A stretch of DNA of 64,000 nt from Morella rubra (taxonomy: Eukaryota > Streptophyta > Magnoliopsida > Fagales > Myricaceae): the NCBI GenBank assembly GCA_003952965.2, contig CM025850.1, positions 17,980,376 through 18,044,375 of the forward strand. Reading direction: 5' to 3'. The notes beneath the pieces are model-generated. The model saw nothing but the letters and a program-made list of their open reading frames with translations, ran no database searches and was not told where the DNA came from. Below, one piece after another: positions 33,923-45,829 of the stretch (position 1 is the first letter of the stretch; the number at the start of each line of letters is the position of its first letter). The position numbers were made by a program, and so were the translations under genes.

Positions 33923-34423
33923 TTCTTTTGTAGGATTCAAGAAGGATGGAGCAATAAAGAGTACTTGGATGAAACTTGCCTATCAAGAAGGCTTGTGACA
34001 TTTGAGGACAAATGCTAAGGGGGAAATCTTTGGTAACTTCTAAATCCTTGATTGAAAATATGTTCTAAATTGTTGGTTAATTATCTTCTATGATGATTTC
34101 TTATGTGTTAATCTTAAAAATGCAAATGTATTCATCTTTGACATATTTCTTGCATTTATCAAAATAGAACATCTCTAAAATGACATTTTTACAAAATCAT
34201 GAACTTTTATGAGATTTTGTGAGCCTAAATTTTTGGTTGAGAATGACCTTTAAATTGTCATTGGTAGCTAAGAGGTTGGTACAAACCCACTCGGTGGGCT
34301 ACTGTTGTAATAGCATCATCCTCTATACCATTTCAATGAGATTGTCATTTAAAACTCCAAGTTGTTCTTTTGGATGAAAAAAATTATTTTTTGAGTTCTA
34401 TCCATGCATTCACTTTTTGATTG

Positions 34424-34776
34424 ACAAAGGGGGAGATTTCTTAATTTTGATATGCTTGTATTCCCTTTGATCACGTGATGGATATTGGTAGAATGCATAT
34501 TTGGAAAAGCTTGATGGATAATGCATGCACATATCTTAATTTTTATCAAATTTTAGTGATGCATCCATCTAAGTTTATATCCTTTGTCTTTTTGATGTGA
34601 CAAAGGGGGAGAAATGTGTTGATAGTTTTAATGACTATATATTCTCCTTTTGAATTGATTATGAATATTGGCTATTAATGTTTTGTCTCAAGTTTCAAAT
34701 GATTGTCCAATTGCAAAAGATAGGGGGAGTCATCCCAAAACTATCAATTTATTGTCATCATCAAAAAGGGGGAGAT
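34424..34776 (+). repeat. Repeated polypurine tracts before the 3' LTR
   Basis: GACAAAGGGGGAGA occurs near 34424 and 34602, a weaker form (GATAGGGGGAGT) near 34718, and the terminal AAAAAGGGGGAGAT at 34763-34776 touches the LTR start. The last is the expected plus-strand primer. The upstream copies fit the multiple tracts reported for Sireviruses. Confidence 0.8.
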
Positions 34777-35960
34777 TGTTGGCTTTTGTTCACAATCAAT
34801 ATTTTGATGATTTCAATAAATGATTAAGTTTACAAAATGGACATCTTCAAAGACAAAGACATTTTTATCAAAGAGCCAAAGACAAGAAGATTGAAGATCA
34901 AGAAGATGCAAGGAGCTCAAAAGTGAAGATTCAAGACCATAGGTATAACCTTGTAACTCTTAGTTTCACTTTTGACAAGGATTTGAATCACACACTTGCA
35001 TATCTTTCAAAACGTGCATAAACATTTTTACCTCTGTTTGAAAGATTAAATGTTTTTTAAATGGTTTCAAAACACCCAATCAAACTCCCAAACCTTTTAT
35101 ATACTTATGGGAAGTTAGTCTTTAAAATTGGGTTTTTCAAAATGGTCAAAATCGTGTTTTAAATGAACCGGATCATGTGCTTAAGTTGAAAAGGTCGACC
35201 GGTCTTCAACCACTTAGTGTAGTGGTCGATCGGTCTATGATTTGAAATAGATCGTTGAAATTCTGACAATATGACCGTTGGGTAACGTAACCCTGAAGCG
35301 GTCGACCGGTACAACGGTAAAATTCATAACGGCTAGTTTTCTCATGTGGCCTATATAAAGACCTTCCTATTGTCTCTAAACAAGAGAGCGACCACATATC
35401 ATTTTACATAGCTTGAGAAATATCTTAAACCTTCTTATTCCATATTTCTCATATCATTCACACAAATTACACTTTTTATCCTTGTCATTGTGTGAATCAA
35501 AGAGATAGAGCTTTCCATTTTCATATCCACTCTTTGAGAGAGTTTATTCTTGTATCTTCCTATTCATAAGAGGTGATTCCTTTAGTGAGGTTGTTCACTA
35601 AAGAAGAAGCTTAGAGAGGGTATATCTCAAGCTTGGTTGGGTTGTGAGTGTTGAGCCCGGAAAACACTTGTAGGTTCTCTAGCACTCGGAAGCTAGTGTG
35701 TACACTATTTGGAAGATAGTGGGAAAACCTCAAGGCTCGGTAAAGGAGCTTGAGGGGTGGATGTAGGCGGGTTTGCCGAACCACCTAAAAATCACGTGTT
35801 TGCTTCTCTATCCCTACTCTTTACATTTAGCACTTATTCTCTTATCACATTTATATACTTGTGCTAAATTAGTCTTTACTTTGCAAACACGATTTTGGGG
35901 GTTAAAAGTGAAAAAGTTCAGGAACCTAATTCACCCCCCCCTCTTAGGTTGCCTTAATCC
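34777..35960 (+). repeat. Copia 3' LTR, about 1.2 kb
   Basis: The LTR begins TGTTGGCTTTTG directly after the polypurine tract. It has a TATA box (TATATAAAG, 35352-35360), an R/U5-like CT and G rich part, and ends near a C-rich stretch (35934-35941) typical of this lineage. The exact 3' end (a terminal CA) is uncertain by tens of bases. No second LTR exists in the window, so it is not dated. Confidence 0.72.
35193..35310. promoter_or_regulatory. Three GGTCGAYCGGT motifs upstream of the LTR TATA box
   Basis: GGTCGACCGGTC (35193-35204), GGTCGATCGGTC (35224-35235) and GGTCGACCGGT (35300-35310) lie 40-160 bases before the TATA box. The near-palindromic core suggests binding sites for a dimeric factor. 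Sirevirus LTRs are known for repeated palindromic motifs, but I cannot match this one to a named site. Confidence 0.6.
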
Positions 35961-36040
35961 TAGGATTTACATATTTCACTGCGCAACTCTTATATGGCCT
36001 CAACCGTCTCACTTTGACACCGGTCCTTGACCGACTAGCT

Positions 36041-36052
36041 CTGATACCAAAT
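36041..36052 (-). other. Primer-binding site for initiator Met-tRNA (retroelement)
   Basis: The minus strand reads TGGTATCAGAGC, the standard plant retroelement site complementary to the 3' end of initiator Met-tRNA. It lies directly inside an LTR-like sequence ending ...CTCAACA (36053 rightwards). Confidence 0.75.
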
Positions 36053-36960
36053 GTTGAGTAAAATAATAAAGACTGAAAGACTTTAGAAAAATACTTTTGC
36101 GTCAATAAAAGGTGCTTACAAGAGGAATTGATGACAGAGGGCCCACAAGTCACTTTTTGTAGACAAACACAATTTCTCTTCCTGATACTTTTTTTTTAAC
36201 TCACGTCACTCACACCTACACATAACAGGCACTCAATTTCTTACTCTTTTGGTTTTTCCACGCACACTTTTCACTCACTTGCACCCACACAATGCACACA
36301 CCACCCACACTTTATCTACAGACCATTTTTTTTTCCCACACATGCTGATGACCACCTCTCCCCTTTTTATAGATAAATAAAGTCGGTGGAAAAATTTAAG
36401 AAATATCTCTTAAGTCAGCGAGAACTTGTTTGAAGAGTGGAGAGGATTCCAGAAATTTTCAAATTTCTAGGCTTGTCCACACGCGTATTTGTCCATTCAA
36501 GAAATTGTCTCTAATTCTCCGGAGAATTCTGGGCTGAGCTGATCTCCAACAAGAAGTCTCATCATCCAAACAGAAGAATTTCTTGAAAACCAAAAAGAGG
36601 AAAATTAACATAACAATAAAATGTAAATGTGAAATGATCAAAGCAATAAAATTGAAAAAAAAAAAAATGAATGCAGCAAAACATATATGCATAAGTGGAA
36701 TGAAATCGAAATTGAAAAGATAATTAATTAATTATAGCAAAGCACTGAAGGAAACTATAGCGTCGAGATTCAAAAGAAAAAGTAAAACCCCCCAAAGAAA
36801 AGAAAAAAGTACGACAAACAATCTCCCAAAAAGAAATGGCCCAAGCAACGGGACATAAAACCTATCGACAATTGAGCATCCAACCAAATTTATACATGCC
36901 CAATTTGCTCCAAATGGAGCTCTAAAATGCAGTGAAAATCTCCCCTAAATGGATCTGCAA
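36053..36960 (-). mobile_element. Minus-strand LTR (5' LTR) of a second retroelement, body missing
   Basis: On the minus strand a TATA box (CTATAAAAAGG, 36372-36362) is followed by about 310 bases ending CTCAACA, two bases and the primer site at 36052-36041: the U3-R-U5-PBS order of a 5' LTR. The internal region should lie to the left, but within about 100 bases the sequence becomes the Copia LTR end. The element is therefore truncated. The right end of the LTR is not determined; 36960 is only approximate. Confidence 0.5.
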
Positions 36961-37048
36961 TCTGCCCGATTTTTGCCCAAGAGATTCCCTTCCAACAAAA
37001 CTCCATCCGACTCTTTAAATTTTCCGACTTGATCGATTCTTCACGTCC

Positions 37049-37050
<2 letters not shown>

Positions 37051-37100
<50 letters not shown>
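37051..37100. repeat. (CT)25 microsatellite
   Basis: This is an uninterrupted 50-base CT run. It is likely length-polymorphic. No adjacent gene was found. Confidence 0.95.
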
Positions 37101-37103
<3 letters not shown>

Positions 37104-37109
37104 CGGCCT

Positions 37110-39600
37110 CTCTTTGTGTCGCCTCTTTCTCTGTCCATTGACTTTCTCACAATCAACCACAAAGAGCTCCTTTTTTGGTTTCAAGGTTTGCCCTCGTGTG
37201 TGCTCAAATTATGGACAAAAATGCCCTCCTGCAACATTAAGAGACTATTAATGAATGAGCCACAAAGGCCTTGACAATTTAAGTTCTTAAAACTCTAGCC
37301 CAATGAGTTCATGTCCCTTGTGCTCATATTAGTCTCTAACCTTTCTTTGTAGTAATAGAGATGCATAAAAGGCGAGATTATGACACGTCCATAATTATGG
37401 GTCTCAAGACTGTAATATTTTCCTTAAGGTGTATAAAGACTCACTACTTTATAGGAAATACAACAGAAGACTTGTAAAAATTATTCAAAAACAACATGGT
37501 GAAAATGGAAGTCAAGTTAGAATAAGATAAGAGAAATATATTAAATATAAGGCAAACATCATGCATACATTAAGAAGTAGCACACTGCAACAAACTATCC
37601 ATTAGGGTTAGGAATTAAGGAGGACCCTAAGGCCCTTACAAAATCTAGGCTAACACCGGATAAACCCATATCGCTAACTCTATTATTCAAAGCTTATATA
37701 CAGTCAAACCAACATTTAAAACAAAAACATAAATCAAAAGTATCCTAGAAGCTTAGTCTTCATCATCGTCGGACAAGGTAAGGTCTACCCAATTTATGCC
37801 GAAGTGGTTCTCCCCTAATGAGCTGTTCTCATTCGGGAACTCTAATGGTAGATCCTTTGAGATCAAGTAGGGCTGATTGTCCACGACAACATCCAAGCCG
37901 TCTGAGACTAATAGTCGAACATGGATAACCAGTACATGGGTATGGAGCTCATGGGTGAAGAAGGGCTCGAATATCACATAATTTGTCTGAGCAATTAACA
38001 ATAATATAGACAAGGAAACAAGGTGAGTCTTAAGGACTTAGTAAGGGGGATAGGGGGCATGTGATGACAATAGTAGTATAAACAATACTTACATATTCAA
38101 TAAAAAGTTAGGAATTACTTGTGTCTAGCATAGTTGGTTGCCAGCATAACTCCATTATGTAAACCTAAAAACTCAATATTTGGAGATCCTTGCTCTGCAT
38201 TTATAAAGGTTTCGTTGCTTTATTGTTTATCTCCTATTTCTAATGAAACTATTATTTGTTGCGTGTTTCTGTTTATGCCTTCCATGTCCTCCAGGTTCTC
38301 TTCTAGTAATTGGGTAATTTGGTTCTATTATCCTAGTTTTTATCTTATTTTTCTTCCCATGTAAAGGAAGCTTCTGAGTTTTGACAAACCACTGCTTTCC
38401 AGATCAAGACTCGTATAGCAAGGAAATGAAAATATCATTTGATTTGTATCTAAAAGTTTTGTTTCTTTGTAAGGTGCGTATGCAGTATTTTTATGTTTTG
38501 TTGAATTGACTAGCTTCCTTGGTATTTTCCAAAGAGTATATTGATTTAGTTGTACCATATATGTCAATAGGTTTTGACATACATTGTGCTCGTTTGCAGG
38601 TTTTGGAAGGTTCCTATTGCCACCATATCTCAGCAACTTGTGCAACCCTTTGGTAATGCTTCTTGCCATTAATAGTTTTATAATATTTCTCTTGCAATTC
38701 CTCTCTATTGATCAGCTCCTAACATTCTTTAGTAAGGACCCAAACACAGCAGGTGGTAGGGTCAGAACCAACCATTAAAAAATTAGCAAAGCCTTTAAGT
38801 CGACGTAGCCCGGGGTTATTTAATGACATTTAGGTGGCCTCCCTATTTTATGTGTGTTATCCACATAATTTTGTTTATTGATTCTACTCTGATCAAATTT
38901 TGCTATGCTTTATAAATATCTTATCATTTGCTTGTGAAACATTCCTGGTCTCGCCTCTATGAAGCAAGATATTCATCAAAATTACAAGGCAAAATATTTG
39001 AGACTTCCTACCTTATTTTTTGAACTCATGTATTTATTATTGTCTTTTTCACTCTTTTGCATGGAGGGTTTTGTCTTGGAGAGCTAGAGTGTTGAAAAAT
39101 TATATTGGGCAAGTTGTAAATGGTAGGATTTAAGGATAATATGTTACAATCGAAGTTGCTGTAATGTATGTTTTCGGCTTTAAGGGTATTATGTTATAAT
39201 CGAAGTTGTTATAATGTACATTTTTGGCTTTAAGGATATTATGCTACAATGGAAGGTCCTGAAATTAATTTTGAATATACGCAACTCCATCTCTTGTACA
39301 CCAATTAAAATTCTCATAAAAGCTTCAAATTTACAGCAGCTAGCACTTACATAAAAACTCTAAATTTACAGCAACTAGAATGTACATCTATTCCAAATTT
39401 ACAGCAGCTAGAATTCACATAAAAACTCTAAATTTACAGCAACTAGATAAGACATCTCCATATTTCTGCAACTCCAAAATTACAGCTACTTGATAGCAAC
39501 TCCAAAGTACCATCTAATTGACAGCAACTCCAAAAAAGGTCATGCTTCTCCAACAATGGACAGTAACTCTGCAACATGGAAACATTGTAAAACATCTACA
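37110..39600. other. Intergenic DNA with no supported gene
   Basis: Short frames occur (for example minus 38013-37753, ending in an acidic LSDDDED tail), but none has a recognisable domain. From about 39120 the region becomes repetitive. Confidence 0.4.
39120..39560. repeat. Diverged tandem repeats beside the FAR1-like pseudogene
   Basis: Two kinds occur: about 60 bp units around TTATGTTACAATCGAAGTTG (39130-39260), then 35-40 bp units around CTCTAAATTTACAGCAACTAG (39300-39530). They lie 3' of the FAR1/MULE-like pseudogene and could be its subterminal repeats. Confidence 0.65.
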
Positions 39601-39699
39601 ACTCATCAAGGTTCCTAAATCATCCATTTAGCATTTCACCTTCCCTGTCATCCTCCTTGTCCTCTTCCTCGTCCACGTTGAATGCCTACGAATATAAAA

Positions 39700-42162
39700 A
39701 TATGACCGATTTAAGTAATGGTAAAATTAAATTTCAACTCAAAGCATCAAATTAGAGAACATACCTCTAATTCATCAAGTAGTTGCAAACGACAAAACAC
39801 TAGTTGTGACGAAGCACAACCAACCCCACGGCCAGGAGCACGACTCATAAACTCCTTCGTTAAAGTCCACTCTTTAATCGCTTATTCTCTTTATGCTTTG
39901 GCTCCCGCATTTTGAAACTTTTTGCAACAATATGCGTATCAACATCCACTCCAGAATCCTCGCTAACAAGGGCAAAAAGATCATCATCATCCGACAACTG
40001 AGCAAGAAGATGTTCCAGTTCAACGTTGTGACTTTCAAAGATTGGCCAAGATTTTTTCCTATCCCCATAATGCTAAATAGTTGAAGTGTACTGGTTTATA
40101 TATCTTCTGCGTTTTATCACCTTTACCAACGTTGGATCAAGCTGTAGCATGTGACCTCGGAATCGGTGCAACTGACTGTCTAACATCTTTTCTCCACCTG
40201 GCAAAAATATACCCATCAGAAATACATAACTCTCCCTTTTGTTTTAACACCCATATAATGTGACTGTAGATGACACCCAAAAAAGTTGAACTATTTGCAG
40301 CTACACTGGTGAAATTCATTCTCTGTCTTGATCACATAATGCTTGCTATTGAACAATCATGAGTGGCGTCCCGATTGCATACGTGTACCTCAATCTCTTC
40401 AGTCCCAATACTTTCTCTCCAACAATCAAACTTAAGATAGCCAACTTTCTGTGCTTGCTCCAGAAAAATAGTCAAAATAGTGGGAGTGTAGACTTCTGTC
40501 GCATGATCACATAAAAAATCTCCAAATGGTTTCGTGTATACTATATCTTGCATCTAAAAATTTGGCTGTGACTCATATCGCAACTCATCAACTACTTGTT
40601 GAAAATTTTGTAGGAACCGATCCATATTCATAATTGTGTTCAAGTACCTACGTAAATGTAAGTACGTACGTACTTTGGTTGTCAACGTGAAACCCAACTT
40701 AACTGGGTCGTCCTAGTTTTGGTGGCACTTCTCACGTGTTTCATATATCTTTACAAATTCAATGCCTTGGAGTTCATGCTCTTCAATCATTTTACTGTTC
40801 AAAGTCATCTACCTCGTGGTCGAAAGAAGCTTCGACCATCTCTTTTGAAGCCCTTATTGCCAAACAATGCTCCTAAATTCTTCAATGCATTCTGAGATAT
40901 ATGTCATGCACACACAAAATAGTGTGTGTCTGGTAAGGCAAATGGGATTGCAACTAGCATACCTGCATCTTGATCCATGAATAGATATTCGGGAGCCTTC
41001 TCATTCATACACTCAACGAATGTTTGAAATAACCAACTGAATGTTTGCACCATCTCATCAAACAATAATAAGCATGCCCCAAACACGACCAATTGTCTGT
41101 GATGATTCACCCTTAGGAATGCTCCCAATGGCCTATTAATGTAAAACCTAATAAAAAAATACTAACTACTAATCTATCAAAATATAAATCACAACCAAAT
41201 AATGTAAAATAATTAAATTAAATGTCCCCATTACCTATGCTCGTTGTTCATCATGTATGTGATGTCAAATAACACGAAGTCCCCGAATATGGCATAGTCA
41301 TTTTGCATGAAATGGTCTGACCAGAAGATGTTAGTAATGTGCTCACCTTTATCCATCATGACCCGAAAGAAGAACTCTGAATCTTTCTTTTCATTTTCAC
41401 CAAACCAATTAACAAGAACACCAACTACACCAGCCTCTATTGTCTTCGTTCTTATACCGTTCAAATAATTTTTGTAATCCTGATGAGTGAAGCCCACATA
41501 TTGTCTACCCCCAACTTGCGCTGCCATCAAGTTATGGGCCAATTTAGGGATGAATGCCTGCTCTATCTGAAGCTATTGCCTCCACACACTGCAACTCGCT
41601 CATGTGTCTTTGAGAACGGAGCATGTGAACTTTCGAAGGTGTCACCAACTCATGATTATGTTGTGAACACCATTTAAAGATGCAATACTTCCACTGGACT
41701 GCGCTGAACAATACAGCTTGCGAGACACCCACATCTCATACTTCCCACTAGACTGCCTGATAGTACAGCTTGCGAGACAACATCTCATAATCAACTTGCA
41801 AATCCTTTTCTTTTTGCATCCCTTCTTTATTACAAACAAAAACTCTGCTTGTCCAATACCCATCTTCTTTATGCTTGAAATCAGTATGTATATGAATGCT
41901 GAAGTATTTGATTGTTGTGTACCGATTGTACCAATCGTACGCATGCTCAATGTCCTTCCACTCTAGGTTCTAAACATCTACTATCTTTTCGTTGTCAGCT
42001 TGTTCCATGTCACTTACACGTACAAACCAAAGAAAAAGATTAAACAAGTCCTAATACCATTTAAACCGCTCAGAGAAAGGACAACTAACTCACCTTCTAG
42101 GTTAAAAGTACTACTAGACCCTCGTCTAGTGATATTGGGATGATCCCTTCCATTTCAGCCAT
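39700..42162 (-). pseudogene. FAR1/FRS-like MULE-derived transposase, broken
   Basis: Read on the minus strand from a possible ATG at 42162, the FAR1 DNA-binding domain is at about 41960-41640 (EHAYDWYNRYTTIKYFSI, then SRVFVCNKEGMQKE). A linker follows with VGFTHQDYKNYL. The MULE transposase core is at about 41420-40900 (FFFRVMMDKGEHITNIFWSD, FGDFVLFDITY, VNHHRQLVVFGACLLLFDE, FMDQDAGM). A SWIM-like segment (HIIWVLKQKGELCISDGYIF) is near 40270 and an acidic or basic tail reaches about 39700. Frameshifts and stops occur in nearly every part, and some gaps may be introns. FAR1/FHY3 proteins are light-signalling transcription factors derived from MULE transposases. This copy is more likely a transposon relic than a host gene. 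Confidence 0.8.
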
Positions 42163-42173
42163 ATTGTCCCCTT

Positions 42174-42358
42174 ATAATCTAAATACAAATCAACTCAACA
42201 ACCAAAATTTAGTCTTACGAGCACAAACATTAAATAAGCAACATACATGAAAATTTAAGAATATTATAATCTAAATACAAATCAACTCGACAACCAAAAT
42301 TTAGTCTTACAAGCACAAACATTAAATAAGCAACATACATTAAAATTTAAGAATATTA
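42174..42358. repeat. 92 bp tandem duplication
   Basis: ATAATCTAAATACAAATCAA starts at 42174 and again at 42266, and the two 92 bp units differ at only a few positions. It lies immediately upstream of the FAR1-like pseudogene. Confidence 0.9.
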
Positions 42359-42359
42359 T

Positions 42360-45300
42360 ATAGCAGTGTCTCTACCCAATATTCAGTTTAAATATATATG
42401 TATTGAGCTTAAAATTTCAAAGAATTTCATTTACTGTTGTGGTTCAGGAATTTCAGCAACATGAAAATTTAATTTCATAAGGTAACTAAGACATGAATTA
42501 GCCCGTTAATAAATTCAGAGACTTGTTTTTCGTCTTTATTTTCTGGACAAATAAGTCATTCGCAAGCTAATTCCCTCACTGAATGTACAAATATTAGTAA
42601 GATGATCGCTCAGTAGTTTATAAAATTTGTTGGATCAACGGAGAACAAATTCAGCCTACAGAATATGCTCTATATTCAAACTCAACTGATGTTGGAGAAG
42701 TAAAATAAGAACTCAATTGATGACATGTACGTCCCTTTAATAATATTAAAGGTGGAACCATTCGAATTCATGGCCCCCTAAAAGGATCACTTCCAGCAAC
42801 GAAGAAAAAAAACGTTTTACCAAAAGCAGCAACTAAAAGGAATAATGTACTCATTCATCACAAAGTAAAAAAAGTTCTGTTTGCTATATTACTCAAAACC
42901 AGTGTGGTGCCATTATGGGGGTATCCCAATCCCAATTAGTTGATGAGAACCCCTAAAGCTGGCCTTTGAGTTAAGTTATTACCTACTTAGGGTGAGTTTA
43001 GCCCCTAAGAAAGGAAGAAGAGAACTTACAAAATATATTAATTAAGTGCATTTGGTTCTGTTTCCGAAATAAATTTTTCATTCCACAAACTATCAAAAAT
43101 TAAAACAACGCGAAAATACTTTCCAGAACTCACTCCAAAATGACATGTTTTGCATAAACATCGACGATTAAATTTCTTCGACTAATTGATCCCATCTCAT
43201 CAAGACGTCAAAAAGGCATTCTTAGTTTTTTGGGCAGAATTCAAGAAATGCATTTTTGGAAATGAAATCCAAACACAGATTCATCACTTGCAAAAGTCAT
43301 CAACAATGTACGCAAGAGATGAGAACTCAGTCTCATTAAAACAAAACAAAATCATCGATGGAACTGGGCTGAGAGCGATGAAGATGGGCGGCGCGACTGT
43401 GCTAGAGCTATGCGACCAAAGTTTTAGACTTAGCAAAGAAGACTTTGATATCAGTCATGGGTTTGAATTTTTTGCTGGGTCAATTCACGAGTCAAAACCT
43501 CAACACGGGGTCAGTTCACTAGAATCGGGTCAAACTGCGGGTCAAAATTCATTAATTGACGTAGTCTTGTTTGCAGCCATTGGATTTTGAAAATTTAATC
43601 CGAGTCGTCCATCAGCAACTATCAGCACATTAAGTCTCAGCATAGTAACCGAACCCTTGCTCCAGAGCCTCTTCGTCTTGGTGCTTCATTTACATTATTA
43701 TTTTTTTAAAAAAAAAAACAGTTTTACAAGTACTAGGAATCAGTAAAAACCTCCTAATTTCTTCAAAAGAAGCCACCGGCACTAGTTAAGATGGATACTG
43801 AGAACCCGAAACTGGTATTGGTGGAACTGAAATTTTCCAATATGGTTGAACAACCCTAGTAGTTTGAACCCATATGTGTGCACTTAACTCATGCTTTCAG
43901 GGAACTTCATTACCACTTGAGGTACACAGGTGAATTCCCTAAATGCTCACAAAAATTTTTAACCACCCCAAAATTTTTAATAATAAAATACCACCTAAAC
44001 GCTCACATAAAGTCTAAAGTCTTAGCGCACGTTTGAGATCGTTTTTTAACTCAGCTTTAAGACTTACTTCTCGCTTTAAGTCCCCTTGTGTTTTTGATGT
44101 GTTAGGTTTGAAATTGAAAGGGTTTTTGCAAACAAACAGAAACGTGTCAATGTCTCTCTCCTTTCTTTGCGTGCCTCGAAGTCAAATATCCAATTAAAAA
44201 AGCAAAAAACAAAAAAAATTCTTGTTTCTTGTTTCTCCAACTGACACTACACTTCACGTCTGATTGACACAGCATGTGAGACCCTACACTTTTAAATGTT
44301 GTCCAATTAAACTTGCTCTTTAAAGTACTTTTTATAGCATGGGCCCTAGAAAGGGATCCACCTAGAATTACTTTTTATAAAATGGGGTCCACCGTTTGAT
44401 TAATGCATTTATGCAAAATGCTGCAAATAAAAAAAAGTAATTATTAGTGTCTTATATCATCACTCAATCCCAAGAATTACAAACTCAGTACAAAGCCCCC
44501 AAGAGACTTCTCTCAATCTCAAACTCAAGCTCAATCTCAATCTCAATCTCAAACCCAATCCCAAACAAGGCAATAAATTGTGAGGCAAATTATTTAAATG
44601 AATTTTTTATATTTATTTAAAGTGAAAAGTGATGATTTTTTGGGGAGTGAGAGAATTTTGAGGAGTTTTTTTTTATTGAAGTGGAAATTTTGAAGGCTTG
44701 AAATTTTCACTCCCAAACATCTCCTTTACTTTTGAGAAATGGAAGGACAATTTAGGCTATATTTGGTTTGGTCTCAAAAAAAATTTCAAAAATTTTTCAC
44801 AATCACTTTTTCATCAATTTCAATCCTTTTTACAAACTTCAACAACCTTTAACAAAACTTCTCAACAATCTCAATAGAATCTACACTACCTAAAAAAATA
44901 AACACAAAAAATGTTTTCAAAATCAAACCAAACATAGCCTTTGTCTCTCAGTTAATCTACGAGGATGCAGAAGAAACAAAAGTTTGTCATGCAAATTTTA
45001 ACAAACTTTTTACAAACTCCAACAACTTTTAACAAACTTTTCACTAATTCCAAGAGAATCTACACTACCTCAAACAAACAAACAAAAAAAATGTTTTCAA
45101 AACCAAACCAAACATAGCCTTTGTCTCTCAGTTGATCTACGAGGATGTAGAAGAAACAAAAGTCTGTAATGCAAATTTCTCATTTAGGCATGTTCGTTTG
45201 GCTAAAAAATTTATAATTTGAATCCAATTTTCTAAACTTACATGAATCATAATATTACTCCTACACACATATCAATATAACTCAATATTACCTTTTTTAC

Positions 45301-45410
45301 AAACATCAATACAACTCAACAACTTTTACAATTAAAGTACAAATTCTTACCTAAATATTCACATTATACTTAAAATTCTTAAAATTTTCTCAAAACGAAT
45401 ATGCCGTTTT
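42360..45410. other. AT-rich intergenic DNA
   Basis: No gene is supported. A plus frame at 43186-43590 (134 codons) has no domain and atypical composition. A CTCAAT hexamer array (about 44513-44565) and MITE-like AT stretches (about 44580-44720) are present. Confidence 0.4.
44810..45185. repeat. 180 bp tandem duplication
   Basis: CATAGCCTTTGTCTCTCAGT occurs at 44933 and 45113, and flanking words (TCTACACTACCT, ATGTTTTCAAAA, GATCTACGAGGATG) recur with the same 180-base offset. No coding potential. Confidence 0.85.
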
Positions 45411-45608
45411 TAGGTTGTGTTTGAGTGTTAAAATTTTAGAGTATTGAAATTGGTAAAAAAGTGAAAAAAAAAATAATTTGAATGAATTTTTTATATTTAT
45501 TATAATAAAAAGTAATGATTTGATGGAAAAAAAAAAAGATTATATTATAATTATTTTATTGTGTTAAAATTTTGAAGCACCTAAAATTTTAATAAAAAAA
45601 CACACCCC
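45411..45608. mobile_element. MITE, second copy of the CTAAAATTTTAA family
   Basis: It shares terminal words (GTGTTTGA.TGTTAAAATTTTAG) and an internal TTATTATAATAAAAAGTAATGATTTGATGG-like stretch with the reverse complement of 21335-21533. It lies about 670 bases upstream of the CHUP1-like start codon, so it could influence that promoter. Confidence 0.62.
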
Positions 45609-45829
45609 TAACAGACATTCGAAATACCAGTAGACAACTATGGCCTCTGGACACATTCCCCTTATTAACATACGCGTGGGATTGTGGGGCCCCGGCACGG
45701 AATACGACCGTTGTACTTCCGGAGAAAAGGCGAAGGCCACATTCAAATTTCAAACATTCAAAAATGGTGGCAATAAAGCTTAAAGCTGCCCATTTCACTC
45801 TGCAAAATAGCAATGTGATCTTGGAATCG

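Larger units (their letters stand above)
32525..35960 (+). mobile_element. Copia element (Sirevirus-like), 5'-truncated, gag and 3' LTR only
   Basis: Gag (32525-33922) is followed by about 850 bases of non-coding DNA with several AGGGGGAGA purine tracts and then a 3' LTR starting TGTTGGC at 34777. No protease, integrase, reverse transcriptase or RNase H sequence is present, and no 5' LTR precedes gag. Known Sireviruses carry repeated polypurine tracts before the 3' LTR, which supports that lineage. The copy could have moved only with help in trans, and with its 5' end missing it is now immobile. Confidence 0.82.

Noticed and set aside
37051..37100. (CT)25 considered as a core promoter CT-rich leader
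   Set aside because: No gene follows in either orientation within a plausible distance; it is a plain microsatellite.
37753..38013. Minus-strand frame with acidic LSDDDED tail, considered as CACTA transposon DUF4216-like
   Set aside because: The resemblance is limited to an acidic end and spacing; no conserved motif could be confirmed.
43186..43590. 134-codon plus-strand frame
   Set aside because: No domain or compositional sign of coding; surrounding DNA is AT-rich with repeats.
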